From assembly GCA_027625915.1 (NCBI GenBank), contig JANTQA010000023.1:1240001-1304000 (forward strand): a stretch of 64,000 nucleotides of DNA. Direction: 5' to 3'. Origin of the DNA: Anaeramoeba flamelloides. Taxonomy: Eukaryota; Metamonada; Anaeramoebidae. The notes beneath the pieces are model-generated. The model had not been told where the DNA came from, did not search any database, and saw only the letters and a program-made list of their open reading frames with translations. This document shows, piece after piece, positions 47,585 through 59,138 of the stretch. Each line of letters starts with the position of its first letter. Positions within the stretch are counted from its first letter, which is position 1. The position numbers and the translations under genes were made by a program.

Positions 47585-48576
47585 GGGTTTGGAGATATTT
47601 GACTTTACAGAATCTGATTTCAAAAAAATTGATATTTGGATTAATAAGAAAATCACAGAATCGCTATTAATAAACCCACATTCCCCAAGACTTATCTATA
47701 AAACTGAAGCAAAAATTGATTTAGCAAGAATCACAATTTACAAAAGAAAATTCAAATTAATTCAAAAATTAAAAATTTTGGGATTTCATAAATTAATAAA
47801 TCTTCTCCCCTTCAGAGAAAAAGAAACAGAAAACATTAATTGGAAAGCTCGAAATTTAAAAGAATTAGAATCTGAACTCGAAGTTTACCGAATTAATCAA
47901 TTAAAAAATAGCCCAAGTTGGAAAGTACAAAATTATTTGAAAATAATTTTGATACAGGGAAATATTAAAAAACAGCAAAAATATTTAAAATGGAAGGGTT
48001 CAACTTCTATTCTAAAGTTAAGAAATTATACAAATTATCTTAATAGATATTCTTATTTTATGAACAAAAATAAATCACAATTTTGTCAATTGTGTAAAAT
48101 AAATACAGTCAGTTTCACTTTTAAGGCACAAACTTTCAACGAAATTTAAGGCACAAAAAAATCTCAAATTAAGTTACAAATTTTGGAATTTTTTTTTTTA
48201 CAATTTATTTTTACTAGAATCTGAATTTTGTGCCTTAATCTGAGATTTTTTTTGTGCCTTAAATTTCGTTGAAAGTTTGTGCCTTAAAAGTGAAACTGAC
48301 TGTAAAGATTTGGATATCATTGAAGATTTGGATCATTTTCTCTGGAACTGCCCAGCCTATGAAAATAATCGTATAATCTGGATTTCTGAATTAGAAAAAA
48401 ACAATTTTTCACTTATTTTAAATAATAATAATATTTATAATATTATTAATAAACAAAATTCAATATCTTTATTAGCTCTAGTATATAATAAGACTAGGTT
48501 TGAATCTATTATAAGATTTCTAAATTCAAGTTTAGGAATTCGGGCAAACAAGAGGAATTCTAAACTCCTCCCTTAA
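47585..48576 (+). mobile_element. LINE, copy 4 (5'-truncated, least decayed)
   Basis: A single open frame of 186 codons begins FDFTESDFKKIDIWINKK. It runs through INPHSPRLIYKTEAKIDLAR, LLPFREKETENINWKARNLK, KYLKWKGSTSILKLRNY and SQFCQLCKIN. There palindrome B4 interrupts it. After B4 it resumes DLDIIEDLDHFLWNCPAYEN and ends FLNSSLGIRANKRN. Removing B4 with one TA restores the reading frame. The tail motif C-x2-C ... H-F-L-W-N-C is complete. The reverse-transcriptase core is missing, as in most truncated LINEs. Confidence 0.78.
48104..48304. mobile_element. Palindromic element B, copy 4, inserted in LINE copy 4
   Basis: 197 bp between two TA dinucleotides, with arms CAGTCAGTTTCACTTTTAAG on both strands. 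This is the most regular of the four copies. It splits the codons between CQLCKIN and KDLDIIE of the LINE. Copy 5 is uninterrupted here, which shows the empty site. Confidence 0.88.
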
Positions 48577-49330
48577 ATTACAATAAAAAAAAAGTATCAA
48601 GTTTTTAATTGTAAATGTTTTTTTATTAAAAAATGAAAATTTGGGGTGCTTGGAAAGTTAAATCAAGGGCAAAAACTTAAAATATCAACTATTAATAAAA
48701 TAGATCAAAAATACAAAATAAAATAGTTGGATAAAAAAAAATAACCACCAAAAGTAAAATATCCATTTCCAAATGTCAATTTTCACATATTTAACAAAAA
48801 AATATACTACCCGTGATTTTAAGTGTTCTTAATTATAGGAGTATTGATAATTTTTTTTTTATTTTAACGAATTCATTATAGTAAAAATTACTATATTTGA
48901 TTTTTTTCGTTGTCTTTTTTTTCTTTTTTTCTTGTTAATTTGTATTTTTGTCTTTTCAATCAAAAAAATAATAAACTAGATTTCACTCAAATTACACCAA
49001 ACCAAAAATGAAAATTTCACTTTAATTTTAAGAACCAAGCAAACTAAGATTGTTTAGAAAAACTAGAAATAATAAACTTTGTATTTGAGTCGATAATCTT
49101 AAAAGAAAAGCCTGAACAAATCATAAATTTCAAAAAACAAAAAAATTTAATAAAAATTTAGGGTAACTTTAATTGTAACTTCTCATTCAAAATTTCTCAA
49201 ATCCTATAGAAAATTAAAATTTTTGACTATAAGATTTATTTGCTTGTAAATGTAGGAATTTTAAAGGAATATAAAAAGCCCCAGTTTTCTTAAAGATAAT
49301 TTGGAGTTTCAAACATTTTTTTTTCAAATG

Positions 49331-49367
<37 letters not shown>

Positions 49368-50179
49368 AAAAAATGAAGAAAAAAGAGTTAAAGCAAGATA
49401 CAAAAAAAAAAATTATAAAATGAGAAAAAATGATGTAGATCTAAAGATTGAAATTGTAATTTGAGAAGAATATGAATTAAACTTGTAGAATATGTTCTAT
49501 TTCTACAATTAAACAGGGTCACTTTAACTGAAAAAGAGTTGTGATTGAAAGGCCAATATAATTTAATTGGTTTCATCTATATTTATATTGATGTGTTCTA
49601 ATTACTTTCTGACTGGATACCTTCATCAATAAATATAAACTCTGACTTGTTCAATTTTTTCTTCAGTTTATTAAATTATTCTTTTGGTAAATTTCGTTAA
49701 ATTGTTTTTGTTGATCCAAAAATCAACGATGCCATTTCAATCGTTTTAATTCCAATTAAAATATAACTCCCCGATAAAATAATTGTCTAAAAATATATTG
49801 ATTTAAATATTTTATTAAAAAAAAAAACAGTTATCTCAACAAAAAATGCTGAGACAGTAAAAAATTTTTAAAAAATAAAAAACTTTCTCTCGAGAGACAA
49901 ATCAAAGAGAAATACACAAACTTTTAAAAAAAGCAAATTTTGAAATAAAAATCAATTTTTCTGTGGTCTTTTATTGGAAAATGTTCTTTTTTGATTAGAA
50001 TTAAGAAAATTGTTTAAAATAATCAATAAATAAAAAATAAAAAATGAAAAAAATAATATAAAAAAAAAAAAAAAAAAAAAAATCAAAAAGATTAAAATAA
50101 ATCAATAAAAAAAAAATGTTAAACAAATAATCAAATCTTCTTCTAAAAATATCAAAATAATTATGACGAAGAATTGTTA
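48577..50179. other. Intergenic, nothing recognised
   Basis: 3' flank of the LIM gene and of LINE copy 4, with long A runs at 49336-49366 and 50060-50083. A weak LINE-like trace may lie at 49600-49760 (minus strand). It is too short to call. Confidence 0.35.
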
Positions 50180-53100
50180 TTACCATTTTTTGGTTCCAGT
50201 TTTTTTAAGTCTTCCAAGCTGTTGCATAGCAAGCATTGCGATATTGGGTGAACCACCGGAGCTTGTTGTTGGTTTTTTTTTGGTTTGTGGAAGGCTTTTA
50301 TCGTTTGTTTTGGCTTTCTTTAATCCATTTTTGTTAAAGGACGAAATGGCACTCAAGAGTGGGTTTCCCATACCGCCGCCTCTTCCGCCTCTTCCGCCTC
50401 CTAATTTTGGTGGTCCTCCTAGCTTTGGTGGTGGTGGTAATCCCCCGAGCTTTGGTGGTGGTGGCAATCCTCCACCGATTTTGGGTGGTGGTGGCATGCC
50501 CCCTGAAAGTGGTGGTGGTGGAATGCCGCCTGAAGAGCTTTCGGTTTTTTCGGTTGTTGAAGTTGTGGTTGTTGTCGTTGTGGTTGTTCCTTTAGGCTTG
50601 GATTTTTCGGTTCTTAATTCGCCTTCAAGTTGTTTTACTTTCTTGTTTAATTCTGACACCTCTCTGAGATGACTTTGGCTTTTCTTTTCAAATTCTTTCA
50701 CTTTCAAGTCAACTTTTTTTTTTTCATTTGTAAGTGAAGTAACCTTTTCACAACTTTTTCTCCATCTTCTTTCAAAGTTTTCAGCCTTTTTTTTGAGTTC
50801 TTCAAGTGAGTCGGTTTTATTTGTGCCTGTTGTGGTTTTACTAGTGTTTGTGCTGCCCAATGTGCGTACCTTGGAAGAAAGATCTTTTTTAATTTTTTTC
50901 AATTTTTGCACTTCTGTTTCAAGTTCTTTTTTTGTATCCTCTAATGTGTCTTTGTCCTTTGTCAATTCTTCGATTTTTTTGTCTTTTAATTTGAGTGATC
51001 TATTTAAATCCAAAATCTTTCTTTCGGTGTCTTGATCAGTATTTTTTCCAGAACTTTCCCCTTCTTGAACATTTGTTGTTGTTATATTCGTTTTGACTTG
51101 TCTTTTATTATTATTTGAATTTTTAAGATCACTTTGTGCTTGGAGAAGTTTTTTTTTGGTTTCTTCAAGCTCCTTTTCGAGAGTCTGAACTTTTCCAAAT
51201 TGTAATCCTCCACCAACTTTTCCGCTTCGGGAAGTATTTTTTAATTGTTTATTTGCTTCTTCTAATTTTTTTTCTAATTCTTTAATTTTTTGTTTATCTT
51301 CGAAATTCATCTTTGATCCTCCTCCAACAGTCGATTTTTTTTTTAATTTTTCTAAGTCCTCCTTTTCTTCTTTATATTTTTTTTTATAATGTTTATTTTT
51401 TTTTTTATATTTTTTTTCTTTTTCTTCGGCTTCTTTTAATTTTTTCTTCAATTTGTCAATTTCTTCATTGTCAACAACTGTTTCTGTTTTGGTTTTGGTA
51501 ACAACCTTTTCAACAACTTTTGGTTTTTTGTTTTGTTCTTCTTTGTATTTTTTTGAAAGTTCTTCATTAGTTTTGTTTAATTCTTTGATCTTTTGATCTT
51601 TTAATTGAAGTTCTGAGATTTTTGATTTTTCAAGTTTTTCTAATTTCTTTTCTAATTCTTTTACTTTGGTTTGATCAACAACTTTTTCTGTTTTGGTTTT
51701 GGTAACAACTTTTTCAACAACTTTTGGTCCTTTTTTTTTTAATTCTTCTAATTGTTTTTCTAATTTCTTCTTTTCTTCTTTGTAATTTTTCTTTTTCTTT
51801 TTAGCTTTGTCTTTTTCTTCGCTTTCTCCTTGGAGTTTTTTCTTTAATTTGTCTTTTTCTTCATTTTCTTCTTTAAGTTTTTTATTTAATTTTTCAATTT
51901 TTTCATTGTCAACAACTGTTTCTGTTTTGGTAACAACTTTTTCAACAACTTTTGGTCCTTTTTTTTTTAATTCTTCTAATTGTTTTTCTAATTTGTTCTT
52001 TTCTTCTTTGTAATTTTTTTTTTTCTTTTTGGCTTTGTCTTTTTCTTCACTTTCTCCTTTGAGTTTTTTCTTTAATTTGTCTTTTTCTTCATTTTCTTCT
52101 TTAAGTTTTTTATTTAATTTGTCAATTTCTTCATTGTCAACAACTGTTTCTGTTTTGGTTTTGGTAACAACTTTTTCAACAACTTTTGGTTTTTTGTTTT
52201 GTTCTTCTTTGTATTTTTTTGAAAGTTCTTCATTAGTTTTGTTTAATTCTTTGATCTTTTGATCTTTTAATTGAAGTTCTGAGATTTTTGATTTTTCAAG
52301 TTTTTCTAATTTCTTTTCTAATTCTTTTACTTTGGTTTGATCAACAACTTTTTCTGTTTTGGTTTTGGTAACAACTTTTTCAACAACTTTTGGTCCTTTT
52401 TTTTTTAATTCTTCTAATTGTTTTTCTAATTTCTTCTTTTCTTCTTTGTAATTTTTCTTTTTCTTTTTAGCTTTGTCTTTTTCTTCGCTTTCTCCTTGGA
52501 GTTTTTTCTTTAATTTGTCTTTTTCTTCATTTTCTTCTTTAAGTTTTTTATTTAATTTGTCAATTTCTTCATTGTCAACAACTGTTTCTGTTTTGGTTTT
52601 GGTAACAACTTTTTCAACAACTTTTGGTTTTTTGTTTTGTTCTTCTTTGTATTTTTTTGAAAGTTCTTCATTAGTTTTGTTTAATTCTTTGATCTTTTGA
52701 TCTTTTAATTGAAGTTCTGAGATTTTTGATTTTTCAAGTTTTTCTAATTTCTTTTCTAATTCTTTTACTTTGGTTTGATCAACAACTTTTTCTGTTTTGG
52801 TTTTGGTAACAACCTTTTCAACAACTTTTGGTCCTTTTTTTTTTAATTCTTCTAATTGTTTTTCTAATTTCTTCTTTTCTTCTTTGTAATTTTTCTTTTT
52901 CTTTTTTGCTTTGTCTTTTTCTTCGCTTTCTTCTTGGAGTTTTTTATTTAATTTGTCAATTTTTTCATTGTCAACAACTGTTTCTGTTTTGGTTTTGGTA
53001 ACAACTTTTTCAACAACTTTTGGTCCTTTTTTTTTTAATTCTTCTAATTGTTTTTCTAATTTCTTCTTTTCTTCTTTGTAATTTTTTTTTTTCTTTTTAG

Positions 53101-55664
53101 CTTTGTCTTTTTCTTCGCTTTCTTCTTTTAATTTTTTATTTAATTTGTCAATTTCTTCGTTATTTGAGCTACCAGTTTGTTTTTTATTCAAATTTTGTGC
53201 GTTTCTAAGTTTAAATTCAAGTTGTTTAACTTTTTGAGTACTTTTTTGTGTTTCGTCTTGATAGTGCTTCTTTGATTCCTTTTCTCTTTCTAATAATTGT
53301 TCTGATCTTTTGAGTTTGGTTTTTAATTCCTCAATTTCTCTTGAATTGTTGTCCACGGTGTTTACGGTTTTTGTTGTTTTTGATGTTGTTGTTTTGTTAT
53401 TATTTGCTTTTTTTAATTTTTCTTTGAGGTCGTTATTTTCCATTTCTAATTTTTGGATCTTTAATTTAAATTCTTTTTCCTTTTCTAATTGGTTTAATTT
53501 ACCAGAATATTTGGGTTGGTTGCTTCCAACATTTGGTGTATATGCACTGAATTGTTTTCCAGATCTTCCCTTGACAGAGATTTTATGAACACACTCTTCG
53601 CTACAAAACATCTAATTGATTAAATGATTTAAATAGATTAAATAGTGGAAGAAGCATATATATATAATAAATACAATAAAAAAAAAAAAAAAATTTAGTT
53701 TATCTATCATAAATGTTTTCGTTTTAGAAAAACTTATTCAATGAGAGTTTTAACAAAATGGAAAAAATAACTTTTTTTTATTTTTAAACAGAATTTTTTT
53801 CTTTGTTTTCCTTTCAAATTGAACTTAGATTGAGTTGTCCAAATAGATTCAAGGAAAATAATTCGAGAGATTGCTTGTTTGAGTTTTGAATTTTACCTTT
53901 GTTGAAAAAAAGTGAAACAGTGGAAAAATGCAAAACAGGATAAAAATCTTGAAATCATTATTTAATTATTTAAATAACCATTTGAGAAAAAAAAAACGAA
54001 AGAGAGAAATTAAAATGAATCACAGTTTTTCATTGGGAACATTAATACATACTGAAAACGAAAAGAAACTCTAAGACACCATCCTTTTGATTCAAATCAT
54101 TAAAATATTATCATATTTTGTCCAAGTAGCTCATTTTTTAAAAATAATTCAGAAATGTTAAATCTTTAAGAAGTGTTTGAAAATAGAGTTTATTATCTAA
54201 AGCATGTAATGATAGACAAAGGAAGGAATATTTCTATGCTTTTTTTTTCCAGAATTAAAGGTTTTTTTATAAAAAAACATTTTCTTCATCTTTTTTTTTT
54301 TTTTGTTCTATTCAAATGTTTATTGGTTTTTGAGATCTCAACAAATTTTTTTTTTTAGTTTGGAGTGTTCTTTTATTTTCTAACTTTTCTCTTATTAATA
54401 TGAGTTTAAAAATTGTTGTTTTCGCTTTTTTAATTATTTTTCTCACTTGGGTACTCGTTTGTAAAGAAGAAAGTAAGCTGAGAAAAAAAAATTTTATATT
54501 TACCCAAAAGTTATTAAAAAAATTTCTATAGAATAATGTAATCTATTATGAGTAAAAGTGTTCTTTTTTGCGTCTAGACAGTGAATTTTGACATAAATTT
54601 TTGAATGAAGAAATGGTCATTTAATAAAAAATCTATACTTATTGAGGGGTTTGTTTAGTAGTGGCAGTATTCAAAGTCACAATTTTTTGTAGATAAGGAG
54701 GTTATTTTCCTTTTTTTTTCCAAAATTTTTTAGTAAAACTCTGATAAAATGAACACATTAGCCCTATTTTCCAACGTGAAAGAGTCAGTGAAAATAACTT
54801 TTAAAATTGTTACAAAGTTAAGAGACCAAGGAACAAGACATAAGTATAGTTCATTTTTCAATACCTTGAGGAAAAAATATTGGAAATAAACACTACACAC
54901 CAATTGGAAATCTTTAAAAGATAAAGAAAAAAAGTTCATTTACAATTATGACAAAAACAAAAGGAAAAAATAAATAGAAAAAAAAAAGTGTTTCTTTTGA
55001 GAAATGTCTTTGCAAACTTCAAAAAGAAATTTGGGGTGGGGTTTGTGATCACACCACCAAAAGATCTGTAGTCGAAAAAATAAGAATAAAAAAAATAAAA
55101 GGGGAAAAAAAAGATTTTAAAAATGTTTAAAAATCGTTTACCTTATCAAAATTAATAATTGGACTTGAAGTAATTTGTTTCCCACAAGTGTCACATTTTA
55201 AACAAGTCTTGTGATATATTTTTCCAGCAACTTTCACCATCATTCCTGATGCAGGTTTTCCGCATTTAACACATTTCATTCCAGATCCTCCTGTCTTTGG
55301 TTTTCCACAATCTTCACAAAACCTATTGTGGTGAAACAATTTTAAACAAAACAAATTCGTGTTGTTTTTTTTTTTGTTGGTTTTTTTTATTATTTATTTT
55401 TTTATTTAAAAAAAGAAAATTTAGAAAAAAAAATCTTTGAATTTGTTTTTATTTTTTAAAAATTTCAATGAAAATAAAGGACACACAAAAGTAAAAAACA
55501 AATAAAATCACTTACAGTTTTCCATCAATTTTTTTTAAATGACCCAAACGTAATTGTTTATTACAATTGGTACAAGTAAAACAAGTTCTATGGATCTTTT
55601 TTCCACCATAAAATCTGAAATCAGAAGTTACAGTCTCGCCACAGATTGAACATTTTGAAGACAT
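50180..55664 (-). CDS. LIM-LIM-coiled-coil-polyproline-WH2 protein, 1253 residues (3 exons)
   Basis: Model complement(join(50180..53611, 55142..55322, 55516..55664)). Exon 1 starts MSSKCSICGE. LIM1 uses C5, C8, H25, C28, C31, C34, C52 and C55; the last two lie across the first intron, where codon CT|G gives Leu. LIM2 starts at C67 and C70, with H87, C90, C93 and C96, and is completed only in exon 3 by C113 and C117 (MFCSEEC). Both junctions therefore finish a zinc-binding unit. LIM2 ends C-x3-C instead of the usual C-x2-C. Residues of about 150-1130 form a Lys/Glu coiled coil with internal repeats. About 1136-1190 is a polyproline stretch (GGIPPPPLSGG, GGLPPPPKLGG) able to bind profilin. About 1192-1212 is a WH2 actin-binding motif (NPLLSAISSFNKNGLKK), and a possible second is IAMLAMQQLGRLKK. 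Likely an actin-assembly or crosslinking protein of the cytoskeleton. Introns are 193 and 1530 bp, with GTAAGT/AATAG and GTAAAC/ATTAG sites. Confidence 0.82.
51470..53125 (-). repeat. Nested tandem repeats in the coiled-coil exon
   Basis: The core PKVVEKVVTKT occurs eight times, five times as GPKVVEKVV and three as KKPKVVEKVV. A larger unit (VVDQTKVKELEKKLEKLEKS ... EEQNKKPKVV) occurs three times with almost no change at the DNA level. This implies recent duplication or gene conversion. Units differ by whole 7- or 8-residue steps, which keeps the heptad phase. Confidence 0.85.
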
Positions 55665-58110
55665 TTTTTAGGTAGTGTAATTTATAAGAAAAATGTAAAT
55701 TGTAAAAAATATGTAGAAAAATAAAAAGAAAAAAAAAATGAAAAAAACAAGATCTCAAAAAGTAAAACCAATCTACAAAAATTGACGAGTTTGTTTTGAA
55801 ATTAATCATACATTGGAATTTGCACCCTTTTCTCCACACCAAAGAGATTGTACTCTTCAAATTTTTTTTCTCTTTTTCAAAGAAAAAATTTTTGCAATTC
55901 AATAGAAATTATGATTTCTTCCAGAGTTTCTTACCACAAACGAGTTTTGTCATTTTTAATTAATTATTTTCTCCATTTTAAAATTAAATTCCTTCTCGAC
56001 AGGTACAATTTGGAGTTAAAGTCCCCACCATATAGAAATCCACCTCAAAACTGATTCAAAATCTTTTGTTGTGTTCTCAAAAGAGAAGTTTTTACATTTC
56101 TAATCGAATAATTATATTTGGATCCTTTATTTGCATTCACAAGACACTAGAACTCCAAACAATACATGTTTCAAAATATATCAGCACTCCTACTTAACAC
56201 CTGTTCTTAAACACAATACAAAAAATAAAACACTTTAATTAAAGACAGAAATTCCTTTTGATATTTTTGCATTTGTTAATGTTTCAATTTTTGGTTGTTG
56301 TACGGTTTTTTGTCTTGTGTTTGGAAAATGGTGCTAAAAGGGGTGTTGAAATAATTTGAAATTTGTATTGTTAAGAATCTGAGTGTCTCAACAAAAGAGT
56401 TGATGGAAATATTTTTATAAGAATACAAAATTGGCCCAAGAAAAAACACTAAAAGGTCTGTTTCTTTGATAAAAATAGGAATTTTTAACAAATACTGATA
56501 AATTCCAATAAATTTAATGAAATTTTTAATTCAATTTCCATTTTTGTAATCTACTCACTCAATTCTTAAAACAACTCAAGAGAGAGATTATTTTGGAAAA
56601 TCAAACCAAATTTACAAAAGTTTTTTAAGATTTAAAAGAATAAAATGCTTTGTTCAAAGATTGTGTAAAAAATTTCTAAAAAGGGAATATGATGTAAAAA
56701 TTTTCTTATATTTATTTGAATTTATCAGTAAAAAGTATCATTTTTAAAAATTACTTATTTTGTTTAGAATGCATTAAAATCTTCAAGTTGGCAAATATTG
56801 GAACCAATCACTTGGATTTACAAAAATCATGATTGCAAACTTTTCATAAATTTTTGAAAGCTTACACTTTTTTAGAAAACTTCATTTTTTTCTTAAATTA
56901 ATATGAAAGTGTAGTTCTGAAGCAGTGGTGTAAATTCCAAAAGCTTATTTGATTTTTTTTTAATTTAAAAGCAAAGATCCCAAAATGGACATGAATATAA
57001 AAATTTAGTCTTTAAAAAGGGAAGATGGTGAATTTTGTTTGATTTGTTTGGGTAAAGAAATCTTTATTTAAAAATTAAATTGAATCTAGGTGTGAAAATC
57101 ACAGGTTTTGTTTAATTTCAAACCAAAAACTATATATTGTTTGGAAACCCTTTGAGAAAGAATCGTTTTCTAAAAAATTTGATTTTATCTCATGTAATTC
57201 AGCAAATTTATCCAATATATCCTTTAAATTTCCCCAAATATATTGTTCATAAACCTGCTATTCCAAATATAATTAGTTCTTTTTTTCAATTGCTCTTTTC
57301 CAAGTAAAACTAGCTCTGGATCAAATAGTTTGTGTTTACAAATTAAGGGAAGAGTAACTCTTATTTATTCTTATCCCAACAATAATAGAGTTTTTATTTT
57401 ATCAATTATTAAATTAAACCCAATTAGTAAACTTATTTGTCAACTTTCAAGAGACTAACTATGCTTTTTAAAAAAAAAATTCTTTTGTCCAACATGTATT
57501 TCGGTTACAAGATCTGGTTGCTTTTGGTTTAGATTTTTGGATTTCAAAAGAAAAAGAAAAAAAAAAATTTACAAAAAAATTTTTTAATTTTGAAGAAATC
57601 TCACCTTTTGTAATTTCAGTGAGTTTGTATGAACAAATAACTGTTGGTCATTTAATCTTATTTTAGTACAACAATAAAAAAAACCTAAATATTGAATCAA
57701 TTGAAGATCTACAAAAATTGATCATCTATTTTATTCATAAATATTCATTAAATTTCTTGAAATTTAAAAAGAGTGTTTAGGCAATATCCTTTTTTCAAAT
57801 ATTCAGATATAAACAAGGAACAGGTATATTTAAAATCAGTATTTTTTAATATCTATTATTTTTTTTTATTAGAATTATTAATTAGAATTGGTTTTATTTG
57901 ATGCAAATAATTAAAAAATTATGAAATAACAATAATAACTATTAAAATTTTCATCTTTTGGTTTTTTCTGGCCCGCAGAAAAAAAAAAAAAAATAAGATT
58001 GGGTTGTTAATTATTATAGGGTTGAAATTATCACATTTAAAAGGATTTCTTTTGGTTATAAGTTGAATTTCCTAGGTTTTAACAAAAATATTTTTTGGAG
58101 ACTTTTTGAT
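55665..58110. other. Intergenic with one decayed coding-like stretch
   Basis: LIM gene promoter side, then unrecognised sequence. At about 57160-57780 broken plus-strand frames resemble former coding sequence (e.g. GLDFWISKEKE and ISVSLYEQITVGHLIL in shifting frames). No family was recognised. Repeat E-like bases appear at 58040-58110. Confidence 0.35.
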
Positions 58111-58796
58111 TTAAGGGTCGAGTCATTATGGTGAAATTTTTTATTCTGAAATGGAAAAAAACTTTTTAGTAATTTTATTGAGGACCTAACACGAATCAAA
58201 AACCAACCAACCTATGATGTACGATCGATCTCCAAAAATCAACAACCAAAAATGAGGACATTTTTAGAAAAAAGCGCCAAAGAACTACACTCAATTTCCA
58301 ATTAGAATGGTTGTGAATTACAATTTTGAAAACAAATATGTTAGTTTTTAATTGTCACTCTTCGGCGCTTTTTGAGATCTCAGAGACTTTTTTTTTCTTT
58401 TTTTTCTTTTTTCAAATGAGTTATTTTTATTGAAAGAATATTACATAATCCTTACTAGGTCAAATTTAGAGGGTTACAAAATAACCACAAATCAGACTAA
58501 ATCGAATAAAATTGATTGAGAAATACAAGAAAGCAATTTGCTTTTATTTAAGGAAATTTAACCTCATTTGAAAAAGAAAATGAGAAAAGATGATTTTTTT
58601 TATTAAATTTTGATTTTTTGAAATTGAGAACTCTTTTTCTTCGTTGAATTTTTTGTCAAAGAGATCCAATTGAATTTTTTTTTTTTGTTATTTGAATTTT
58701 GTCAACCAAAAGAAGGACTATTTCACAACATCCTTTTTGGTCTCAGGTCACCCCTCGAGTATGGTACATTTTCACCGTAAATGACTAGACCCTTAA
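58111..58796 (+). mobile_element. Element F, copy 4 (686 bp, best preserved)
   Basis: TTAA at both edges. Ends TTAAGGGTCGAGTCATTATG and, on the other strand, TTAAGGGTCTAGTCATTTAC. The interior shares AGGACCTAACACGAATCAAA, GATCGATCTCCAAAAATCAA, GCGCTTTTTGAGATCTCAGA and AGAGGGTTACAAAATAACCA with the three other copies. It includes its own inner inverted pair, GCGCCAAAG and CTTCGGCGC. No transposase. Confidence 0.8.
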
Positions 58797-59138
58797 CAAT
58801 TGGGTTTTTTTTTCACAAATTTTTTTATCCAATAAAAAGAAAAAAAAATAGATTTGAACTGTTCTTTAAATCATAGAAAATATTTTTTTCAAAGTTTTAA
58901 AATAATTATTGCATTTTTTTTTCTGATATTCAGTAGTTTGTTTAAACCTAGTTATTTGAAAATTAAATGGTTTTATTTTTACATTGCATTTTTGAAAAAT
59001 TCCTTCATGAACAATAAGATTTCTTTTCTCGATGAAGAAAATATATTATTTTAAATTAATTTGGATATAAGTATGATTTTGAACCTTTTTAAAACTTAAA
59101 AAAAAAAGGATCAAACATTTTAAAAACAATAAATATTT

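Noticed and set aside
50163-50672. 169-codon plus-strand frame rich in Pro/Gly/Val
   Set aside because: It is the complement of the polyproline and WH2 exon of the LIM gene. The other plus-strand frames at 50793-53588 are likewise shadows of the coiled coil.
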